A stretch of 64,000 nt of DNA from Salvia splendens (taxonomy: Eukaryota; Streptophyta; Magnoliopsida; Lamiales; Lamiaceae). Every line of letters starts with the position of its first letter. The first letter of the stretch is position 1. Both the position numbers and the translations under genes were made by a program. Of this stretch, positions 54,752-64,000 are shown piece by piece. Under the pieces are notes generated by a model, which saw only the letters and a program-made list of their open reading frames with translations, was not told the DNA's origin and searched no databases. The stretch is taken from assembly GCF_004379255.2 (NCBI RefSeq), contig NC_056050.1, forward strand, positions 19,275,514 to 19,339,513, in the 5' to 3' direction.

Positions 54752-54770
54752 GCCGTTGTGGATGCTCTTA
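54752..54770. repeat. Isolated Harbinger-type terminus
   Basis: CCGTTGTGGATGCTCTTA matches the right end plus TTA of the Harbinger element at 51295-51313. No partner end lies nearby, so it is a leftover of a second element. Confidence 0.6.
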
Positions 54771-54772
54771 TA

Positions 54773-55024
54773 CTCCTTCCGTCCATGAAATATTGTCCAA
54801 GTTTGGCTCGATGCGAGTTTTAAGAAACGTGAAGAATAATGAGGTGAAAAAGTTAGTGAAATGAGAGTCCCACATATATATATTAGTTTTATAATAGAAT
54901 GTGAGTGTAAAGAGTTAGCGGAAAGTGAGGTCCATGTAACAAAAATAGAAAAAAACAAAGTGAACAACTTTTCAAGGACGGGACAAAAGCGCAAAACTGG
55001 ACAATATTTTACGGGTGGAGGGAG
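54773..55024. mobile_element. Stowaway MITE (252 bp)
   Basis: Ends CTCCTTCCGTCCATG and GGGTGGAGGGAG are inverted with some mismatches. TA flanks it at 54771-54772 and 55025-55026. The body (AAATATTGTCCAAGTTTGGC) belongs to the same subfamily as the MITE inside the 27070-28471 inverted duplication. Confidence 0.85.
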
Positions 55025-55330
55025 TAATAAAATGTGAGTGATAATGAGTTGGTGTAATATGAGGTCCACTACTAAAAATGGTAAAAAAATGAATGTGACA
55101 AATTTTGTAGGACGGACGAAAATGAAATTATGTGACAAACTTTCTGGGACGAATAAAGTAATAGAAAGTGAGTTGGAAAAGTTTGAATCCTACTTTTATA
55201 TGGAGTACTAGTTTTATAATAAAATGTGAGTGAGAATATGTGGGGTCCACTATAAAAAATTAAAAAAAGATAAATTTTTAGGGACGAATAATAATAAAAA
55301 TAAGCGCAAATATTTAGGCAAGAGTGTACT
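55025..55330. mobile_element. Tandem Stowaway remnants
   Basis: At least two more truncated bodies follow directly, with AAAATGTGAGTGA and GGGGTCCACTA words and GGGACGAATA half-ends. Intact ends are missing. Confidence 0.6.
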
Positions 55331-55680
55331 CCTATTTACTAGTAATCGAAATTAGGGAATGCTGATTTTCGTAAACACATTAAAAAATTTCTCTTTTGAC
55401 CAAATTATGGTCTCTACATGTTAAAATTGAATCACAAGCGAACAGTACAAGGCGGGAATACGATTCCAACCATTATTCTTTCACCAATATATTTTCAAAT
55501 TAAATAAATAAAAAAAGAATTCACAGAGAAAAAAAAAGAAAAGAAAAGAAAAGAAAAGAAAAGAAAGAATTCACATCATTTGAGCTAATGAGCTTTCTAT
55601 TTTGAATCATGAGTCCCACGCTATCGATTTGCCTTTACTTGTAAAACCCCCTTCAATTACCAGCTGCTTTTCTCACTTTC
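55331..55680. other. AT-rich spacer with an (AAAAG)n tract
   Basis: The A-rich microsatellite of AAAAG units lies at about 55529-55567. No gene was seen. The right end is likely the promoter of the kinesin gene. Confidence 0.55.
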
Positions 55681-57165
55681 CCCACATCCCGGAAACATAG
55701 AGGAAATAACGATTTAACGAGTGCGGTTTGGTTTATCCTCTGCATTTTCCCAACTATCCAGGTTTGTGAGTTTTCCCCGAATCTCTCAATTGTTTTTTTA
55801 GGGTTTTATCCGTTACTTTTGAATGTTCCGCCAATTGTCCTTTTATGTTTCCAAGGTCTCTTTTTTTCCAACCCAACCTTTTGGAATTTGTATGAATGAT
55901 TAGTTGGAGGTTCTGGCATCAGTATGGCTAGGAGCGAAAATGTAAAAAAAAACACAAATCTCGAAGTTTAATGGGTAACTTTTTTTTGTGCTTTGCCATT
56001 TGAATGGTAATGTGGGATTCTCTGATTTCTGTTTAATAGTATGTTTGAATGTTGCTACTGTCCGGCATTGTAGATCTGCTTGCATTTCAAAAATATTTTT
56101 GTTATAGAGGTTATGGGTCATTTAAAATACGAGAGCTTGTATATATATAGCAAGAATTATAATGGAACAGGATAAAAATGCAGGAATTGTTTCGGTGCCA
56201 CTGTTTATAGCTAGAAAAGATGCAATTCATTTGTTATAAATTGGTTTGAACAATGTGAATCTGCTGCCATTTGGCTGGACTAAGTTTTGTAAGCAATGAG
56301 TGTTTATTTTCAGTGACCTTTCTTGAGATTATTGGTAGTCATGCTTTCTGCGGAGCATTTTGGTCCCTGTACTTATCTAGACTATGCCTTGATTTATTTG
56401 ATTCTTTCTTTACCACAATTTTGATTGATACTATTGTGAACTGGTTGTCTGGTCATAGCTAGTCCATGCTGAAATAAAATTGATTTTGTCATGTGCTAGT
56501 GATGCAGATGCATAGCTGATAATTCATCTTCTTAGTCACCTCTAGTCTTTTTTTTCATCTTTTCCATTTCTTTCTTTCATTTTTTTTTCCAAAATTTGAT
56601 GGCTCAGCTTACTTTGTTTTGCTGGAAAGCTTCTCATATTGTGACCCAAAAGAAATGAATTCAGAAAATGTTTTTCGTTACATGTGATTCATATAGCTCT
56701 CTAGGTATTGATGTAGTGCAGGTGCTTATTTTTTGTATAGTTCGTTTAAAGCTACATGGTCAAAAGACTCAAAACACGATTTAGGGCCACAAGTAGGCTG
56801 TGAGATGGAAATCATTTACTACTAGAAAACAGTTACCAGGCAAAGCATTAAATTTGGCTCTAGCTACATTTGGCAAAGAATTAAAGTTTGAGATAATCCA
56901 TATAGTTGTGATTATAGGATTTTACCTTATGAGATATTGGGCTATACTCCATTATGGTGCTAGTTTAAATAAAGACATTGATTTGGATGGATAACCAATT
57001 TCTTTATTTTCTTTTCTTTTTAACCAACTGATGTTTCATGGCTACTAATTCCTCTTGTGCGACCTTATAGTTGTTTAGCATTTGACTAGTAGTATATTTC
57101 ATATGAACTAAAGTTTTCAGTGTTGTGTTCAGTACTGGACTTTCCAAGCAACTATCTAATTAGTC
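55681..57165 (+). other. Proposed 5' untranslated exon and first intron of the kinesin gene
   Basis: A non-coding exon may end at about 55760 with CTATCCAG|GTTTGTGAG. An intron of about 1.4 kb would then end at TCTAATTAG just before TC-ATG at 57166. The stretch has only T-rich, intron-like sequence and no credible coding frame. This is inferred from splice-site quality alone. Confidence 0.45.
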
Positions 57166-60100
57166 ATGGATCCAAAGTCGGAGATTCATCCAACCGAACA
57201 CAGGGAGGGTGCCTTAAGTGAAGTTTGTTATGGCAATATTTCTGGAAGAGTAGAAGTTTCTAATGGTCTTGCTGAAGGTAAAAGTTGTTTACAGTATTTT
57301 CATTAAGTATACTTTGTAAAATAGATTTCCCTATATATCTATGACTTTTCCCCCTATTGTTCTCCTGGTGCTCTTGCTGATGGTGTGACCTCTGGAAAAT
57401 GAGAGGAGCTTAACCATGATATAAGTATTAACCTCTCAATCTGCCGAAGTTAGCACAAAAGTTTATATTTAAAGTTCCAGATGAATTGATATTAGCTGTG
57501 TTAATAAGTTTTTAAGTTCCTTCTTGCTAATTTTGAGCAACTTAAACTTTCCGTGGCAACTTTTCCAGTTAATCTGAAATAATATATGTGTTAATTGCCT
57601 ATTTATTAAAGGTGAATCAAAGTGGGGAATATTCCCAGAATCTTTCTCTTCCTTTCATGCTGAACAATCTCTTACTTGGCCTCAGGCCCTCTGTATAGAC
57701 TTATGAAGTCAATGTGAAAAGCAGTTCACACTATTTTTTCTCTTTGATCTGTCTTCCATGATGAACAATCCCTGACCTTGGTGTAGACATGAAAACTAGT
57801 TCATAGTTTTTTTTCTTTTTCTATCAAGAAGAAGTATCTCTCACTTGACCTTTGGCTTAGTTGTAAAACTAATTCAGTAGCTGTTCTCACTTGCCTCAAG
57901 TCAATGAACTACTGAACTAGGTGTTTGGATACCCCATATGGATAATTTGATATGGTAACCAGTTTAGCTATTTTGATACTATTTTTTTACTTGCATCATC
58001 TCCTCATGTAGGGAATGGGCATTTCTGGGACCTACCAGCTTTCAAGATTCCAGAATTGAAATTGGGTGATTTGGAGGTAACTTTCCTCCACTCAAAGTAG
58101 AATACAGTAATAATTATTCGGCATACTGTGCATGTTCTTATGCTTTAAGATGCTCGATGTCTGCAGAAGGTCTCCACACACTCACTTTTCACTATTGTCA
58201 AAAAGATATTGGATGACAGAATTGAGAAAAAGGATGAGGACATTCCTCAGGTATGCTGCAGCAATATCACCTTATAAGATCAGTTGTAAACATGTGGCAA
58301 TTAAGTTGCTCATTTTAAACTGCATTTTCATTGTTTTTCACTGGCCATTTTCTTTCTTTCCTTTTCACTAGCGTGTCGCATCTGTGCTGAAACTAGTTGT
58401 GCAAGAAATTGAGCAGCGGGTTTTGAAACAAGCAGACAACACGAGGAAGGTAACACATTAACAGCAATTCAAAACCATGTTTTCCTTGTTGAACCTTTCT
58501 GACTATGTTTATTTTATAATTGCAGCAAAGCCGTCTGCACAAGTCTCGTGAAGACAGGTATTGCTCCAAAATTAAAGTATTGGAAACACTTGCAACTGGA
58601 ACTAGTGAAGAAAACGAGGTATTAATATAGTTTTGATTGTGAAATGTGTGTGGTTTTCTTTTCTTTTTTTTTTCTTTTTTCTTCACACCTTTTAACTTTT
58701 TGGCAGGTTGTTGTGACCCAGCTTCAACAGATGAAGGTGAATATTTTACTGAAGGCAAATAATAATCTTGGAGCATTCACAATTTGGATGTTAACAATGA
58801 TATACCAACAAGTTTAGAAGTTGGATATTGAGCAGAAATTATTTATTTGACAATAGATTTGTGACTTTGTTTTCACCTTTCAATAAGCTTTCTAGATTGG
58901 TGGTTGAGCATTGTCAGGATTCATTACCTTCCTTACCTATATGTTTTTCCCCATCTTTATAGTTAGTGGTTTTTCTCAGAGCAAATAGTTATCACCTTAA
59001 AATAATTTACTCCATGCTAGCTTTATAAACCACAGTGTTATTTTGATAACTCTGTTTAGATTATTGCTTGCAATTGTCTCCCAAAACAAAAATTTGCCTT
59101 TCTTAAATCTTTATTAAATTTCATTGTATTCTAGTTCCTTCATCCTTATGTGTTTATCTTGAAGATTTTGTTTAGGCGTCTTAGTCTTCAAGTTTATTTT
59201 TCCGTGACAGATTGAGAAGGCCAAAATTGAGGAGAATAAGAAGCATGAAGAGCAAGAATTAATTAAGCTGAGGAAAGAAAGGGGTGTCTGTGAGAGTCAA
59301 ATTTTGTCACTAAACGAAAAACTCACATTAGCCCAAATCTCATATGAAGAGAATATCTTACAATTGAAGTCTAAGGCTGAGGAATCCAAAGATAAGCTGG
59401 AGAAGAAAATATTGAATATTGAGAGTCTTCTTACTGACTCAAGGAAGAAAGTAAAAGAGCTTGAGGACTCTTCAGAATCAAAACTTATGCGATGGAAAAG
59501 AAAAGAACAGAGATACAGGCAGTTCATAGATTCTAAAGTTGTATCGGTGCAGGTATGTTTCAAAATTAATGTTATAAATCTAACATAATGTCCCTCTCTT
59601 GATTCTCCATACTATAAAAATTCTCAGGAATTAAGGTTGGCATCTGACTCCATAAAGCAAGAATTCTCGAAGATAAAAAATGTCTATGCTGAAGAATTTT
59701 ATAACTTTGGTGGGTAATAGTCATTTTCTTGTTCAAATGCTTGCAACTTACGCTTAATATCATTTGGTTATCCCTTATCTTTATTCTATTGATTTGAGCA
59801 GGATTAAATCTCAAAGGCTTGGTAGAAGCTGCTGAAAATTATCATAGTGTGCTTGATGAAAATCGGAAATTGTATAATGAGGTTCAAGATTTGAAAGGTA
59901 AGTTACTTCAGATATCATATATGCTCAGGTGCAAACAGAGTGCTCATTTGTCTTGGTTTATTTTTGGTAGGAAACATTAGAGTTTATTGTCGTGTAAGAC
60001 CGTTCCTCTCTGGACAAAGTGCAAAACAAACAACCATGCAATACCTTGGTGAGAATGGAGAATTAGTTGTTATGAACCCCTCAAAACCTGGAAAAGAAAG

Positions 60101-63100
60101 TCATCGTCTATTCAAATTCAACAAGGTGTTTGGTCCTGCATCCACTCAAGGTTGTGACTTTAATTAAATGTCGATAGAAATGTCTATTTATGCTTGTTGT
60201 TTGGCTGTGCTCTCTGACTCTCTCTCTCCATAGACACAAATGTGCGTGTTTATAAATATATATATATATATATATATAGTATGTATATATCATTGTTTTT
60301 TTAATAATTTGGTTTTTGACTCTGAAATCTGATTCTTGTTGGCAGAGGAGGTATTTCACGATACTCAACCACTAATCAGGTCTGTCCTTGATGGGTACAA
60401 TGTTTGCATCTTTGCTTATGGCCAAACTGGTTCTGGGAAAACTTATACAATGGTAAGAATATTGTAGTTAAAGATTGTGATGAGGTGTTATCAGCCCTAC
60501 AGGATTATTTTGATGATGCCTTTTGAAATGTTTCCAGACTGGACCTAATTTGACATCAGTTGCGGATTGGGGAGTCAACTATAGGGCTCTGAATGATCTT
60601 TTCAATATCTCTCAGAGAAGACATAGCTCCATTGCTTATGAGATTGCTGTCCAAATGGTAGAAATTTATAATGAGCAAGTGCGTGACTTACTCTGCAATG
60701 ACAGCTTTCAAAAGAGATATCCTTCCAGATTTTTTTTCTGGCACACATTTATGAAAGCATTCAATTTCTCTTGAAATTGCAAATATTCTTGATCACTTGA
60801 GTGAAGACTCACTACTACTTTTCTTTTACTTCTGGGCTCAATCTAATTGTTTCCCTTGACTTGCGTACACTTGGAATATGGAACATTTCCCAACCAAATG
60901 GGTTAGCTGTGCCCGATGCTAGCTTGCATCCTGTAAAATCAACTGATGATGTATTAGAACTGATGAGTGTTGGATTAATGAATCGGGCGGTAGGTGCTAC
61001 TGCTTTAAATGAAAGAAGCAGCCGATCTCACAGGTGTGTGATTCGCAATATTATTGATTCAGTTCCGTTTTTATCAGTGGGTTATGAGTTCTAATTTTGA
61101 TTTTTCCCAATGAGACAGCATACTCACTGTTCATGTCCGAGGGACAGATTTGGAGACCAATGCTGTTCTACGTGGTTGTCTTCATTTAGTTGATCTGGCT
61201 GGCAGCGAAAGGGTTGATCGATCTGAAGCAACAGGCGACAGGTTGCGTGAAGCACAACACATCAACAAGTCTCTATCGGCCTTGGGAGATGTGATCTTTG
61301 CACTTGCACAAAAAAATTCTCATGTACCATACAGGAATAGCAAATTAACTCAAGTTCTACAAAGTTCTTTAGGTATTGTAACTATGCTTCACTAATCACA
61401 GCTTTCAGTTGAGATTAATGTTATCTATGAAATTGTTTCAGTCCCCTTACAGTGGGTCTGTTCCTTTATGTGAATACTTATACTTCCTCTGTTTCTGCTA
61501 CAGGTGGCCAAGCAAAGACTCTTATGTTTGTTCAACTTAATCCTGATGTAGAGTCCTACTCAGAGACTATAAGTACACTGAAGTTTGCTGAGAGAGTTTC
61601 TGGTGTTGAATTGGGTGCTGCTCAAAGTAATAAGGAGAGCAGGGGTGTCAGAGAACTTATGGAACAGGTTATTACTGTTTTTTGTTTGCCAATATTTCAT
61701 GTTATAATTTTACTAGTGTTTGTTGTTTGGATGTTTGGCAAACTTCATCCTTGTATGCTAAATTGGAGTTCTGATCATCCCCTAATTGTTGGATCCAGAT
61801 TTTACTCTGCTCCCACTGAACTCAACTTTAACTATAAACATAAATAAATGCTATTGGATCTTGGATGCTCTACATGAACTCTCGTTCTATCAGCTAGCAA
61901 AATGTTGCTTGTGGTCGTATGGATCATCTCATTTAGTTCAGGATGACAATTTCTTGTTTTATTCTTTTGCGATTATTATTGAGTACTGATTATTTGCTTG
62001 CTCCATTTGTTTGCAAGTTATGATTTCTTTTATATACATTGACTTGATATTAGTCATATATATTCCTGTTTCTGGAGAATAGAGAGTAACTAGCAATTGT
62101 CATCATGTGATGCATCTCCCAAAATGATGAAATTCTTATGTCTGTAAAAGTATTATTTGAGATGTTGGATTCGGTAACGTTGCTTTGCGTTCATATGCTG
62201 TTTATATAAATTAGGTCTGCAGAAAATCTCTATGCTCGTGATATTGTATCTATTCACTACGCATGATTAGCCTTTTACCTATGTATTATTTCAACAAGAT
62301 TGTCTTTATCTATCGCTGTAAAATAGATAAATAAGCTAATTAAAGTCGTATTAATCGTACAGGTAACTTCTCTAAAGAATGCTGTTGCAAAGAAGGATGA
62401 AGAAATAGGGCGGTTACGGTCACTCAAAGCTAGTGGAGATGGTGAAAGAGGTAGTTTGAACTCAGCAAGGTGTGGCTCTGCCTCTCCAAGAAGACACTCT
62501 GCAGGAGCACGGCCAAGCCCAAAAGTTTCACAAGGGAAAAGTTCTTCCGAGAAGGTTGCTACAGATGAGGAAAATAACTCCGAGTATAGTGATAAGCATT
62601 CAGAGGCTGGTTCTCAGCAATCAGTTGATGAATTTAAGCACCACAAAGAATTCTTTCAACAATCACGACTCTCTGTTCTAGATGCTGACAGATTTCCGGA
62701 CGACACTAGTTTAAATATTGATGCAGTGGATGGAGAAAAGAATCCCAACGATGATATAGAGATTCTGGGGTTAGGAGAGGATGACTCTGAAGAGAGACTT
62801 AGTGACATATCAGATGGGGTTCTTTCTATGGGAACCGAAACTGAGGGTTCAATTAACAGTATAGTTGAGTACACCCTTTTCCCCGATAAATCAAAGCTAT
62901 CTAGAGAGACAGCTGAAAAGTAAGCATTTCCTTTGCACTTTTTGTGTTCTCCTATGCTGTTTCTGGAAATCAAAATGAAGTGTGTCAATTATAGTACTTG
63001 TCATGATGCATCAAGGTTTGATTCTTGAGTTTAGCATTAATTACGTGTATCTTCTTTATTGATCTCAGATCATGTGTGCCTGGTAAACATCTGAAACCAC

Positions 63101-63321
63101 CAACGAAGCAGGCTCAAGCAGGATCTGCTCGATTGTCTCAGAGCAAGAGCGCCTCCAAAATTCCAAGTATGATCAAGTCTTCTATAAACTGCACTGAATT
63201 TGGTTAACATTTTACCTAGTCTGGATTTGAATTTATATGCTCCACAGGCTACAGAAGAGCCACCACGGCTGCAACGGGTGGCAGTTCTTCAGCTATGAAA
63301 CCTTCCAAGAAATGGCATTAA
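57166..63321 (+). CDS. Kinesin-14 family motor protein (18 coding exons, 919 aa)
   Basis: Exons: 57166-57277, 58012-58076, 58167-58250, 58372-58449, 58526-58618, 58707-58736, 59211-59552, 59628-59709, 59802-59897, 59971-60150, 60346-60452, 60538-60716, 60869-61033, 61119-61372, 61504-61667, 62363-62919, 63069-63166 and 63248-63321. The frame closes at 919 codons. Residues about 145-325 are a Lys/Glu-rich coiled coil. The neck [14 protein letters not shown] leads into a motor domain with P-loop GQTGSGKT (413-420), [18 protein letters not shown] and [10 protein letters not shown]. The neck-motor order marks the minus-end-directed kinesin-14 class. A Ser- and acid-rich tail of about 240 residues follows. 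No calponin-homology domain is seen at the N-terminus. All introns are GT-AG except the one at 60717-60868. It should act on microtubules in the cytoplasm; cargo cannot be inferred. Confidence 0.93.
60254..60280. repeat. (TA)n tract in a kinesin intron
   Basis: A short pure TA run lies in the intron between 60150 and 60346, outside both splice sites. Confidence 0.85.
60717..60868 (+). other. U12-type AT-AC intron in the kinesin motor domain
   Basis: The intron starts ATATCCTT, the exact U12 donor consensus. It ends ...TTCCCTTGACTTGCGTAC, with a CCTTGAC branch word whose A lies nine bases before the end. Removing it joins QKR to LGIWN in frame, as expected from conserved kinesin sequence. No GT-AG pair gives this join. 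Confidence 0.9.
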
Positions 63322-64000
63322 GATATTGATGATGAATTAGGTGTAAGATTAGAATTGTTGTATTGGAAGAGTTCGTTTAGAGCCTTTTTATGCTGTAAAA
63401 TATGTAGGAGTTAGGTCAGTGCTGCAAATCATTCTAGAATGAGGATGTCAAATGGAATTTGGTGGTGCTCTTTTTTGAAGCCAACCAAATTTAATCAAGT
63501 ATTGATGCATGTTTGGTATTTATTTAAAACAAATTCAGAGCCTGCCCCATTTTCAAGTGTCTATACACTGTATTAATATGGTAAAGTTAAAACAAAGAAG
63601 AGAAAGGGGAAAGACATTAATATCATGTGATTTTATTTTCTTTATTTCAACAATGTCAACGACACACAATGACTTTAAAAGTTAGTTCTATGTATTCACA
63701 GCAGAACCAACACTACTATTGTACTTGCAGATTATGCCTACAAATTATTAATGACATGATAAACCATAAGTAGAATTAAACTTAAAATTAAGTATTGCTT
63801 GGGGCTTCCTTGTAGAGAAAACATCCCTCCAAAGAATTTTGGGCGAATGTTGCTTGAAAAGTCACTTGATCGATCACGGTATTCTTTAATAAAAGGCGAA
63901 AGAATAGTTCTAAATGAGTTCGTTCATCTTTTATGCAATAGAAACAAGTGAATTTAACCATCTCAGTAGATGTAAATATAATAGTAGATACAAAACAAGA
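63322..64000. other. 3' flank of the kinesin gene
   Basis: The first part is the likely 3' untranslated region. The rest is AT-rich without a recognisable gene on either strand. Confidence 0.55.

Noticed and set aside
60717..60771. Kinesin exon continuing past 60716 to a stop near 60771
   Set aside because: The read-through residues do not match kinesins, while the AT-AC intron restores the conserved motor sequence in frame.

Overview
This window looks like nuclear DNA of a flowering plant. It is AT-rich, has GT-AG introns and one AT-AC intron, and carries Ty1/copia and Ty3/gypsy retrotransposons, Stowaway MITEs, PIF/Harbinger and Mutator-like elements, plus clearly plant genes: a TRM-type protein with a DUF4378-like C-terminus, GMP synthase and a kinesin-14. 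The exact species cannot be read from the sequence. A dicot is likely; any closer placement would be a guess.

The left two thirds (1-41800) is a transposon landscape with many nested insertions. A truncated copia end (1-1310) is followed by AT-rich repeat debris and a small secreted cysteine-rich peptide gene (5149-5364, minus strand). Next is a Stowaway MITE split by an Athila-like solo LTR, itself split by another insertion (5591-8791), then an inverted Athila-type gag/protease remnant (9177-11565). From 12894 to 25718 lies a very large hairpin-like inverted repeat. Its two arms of about 2.6-2.7 kb each carry a decayed pectin acetylesterase gene, head to head with only about 31 bp between the arms. 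A young 7.5 kb copia element (13185-20671) is inserted in the left arm. Then come a Harbinger transposase fragment, a second smaller inverted duplication with MITEs (27070-28471), and a chain of (TA)n-bounded elements carrying gene fragments and a 44-bp minisatellite (30127-34958). A gypsy element (35671-41790) closes this part; a copia solo LTR sits inside its 5' LTR and its 3' half is deleted.

The right third (43191-63321) holds three apparently intact genes, all on the plus strand. They are a 7-exon TRM-family gene (800 codons), a 6-exon GMP synthase (534 codons) and an 18-exon kinesin-14 (919 codons) with a U12-type AT-AC intron in its motor domain. In each case the open reading frame closes across every proposed splice junction. 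Between GMP synthase and the kinesin sit a 1.8 kb Harbinger derivative with a decayed ORF1 and a 3.2 kb Mutator-like element whose transposase has lost its catalytic core.

The intact genes have no obvious shared pathway: one is probably linked to the cytoskeleton, one makes GMP and one is a microtubule motor. The main story is repeated insertion, inverted duplication and decay in the left part beside a small conserved gene block on the right. All splice models were read by eye and have no transcript support here.
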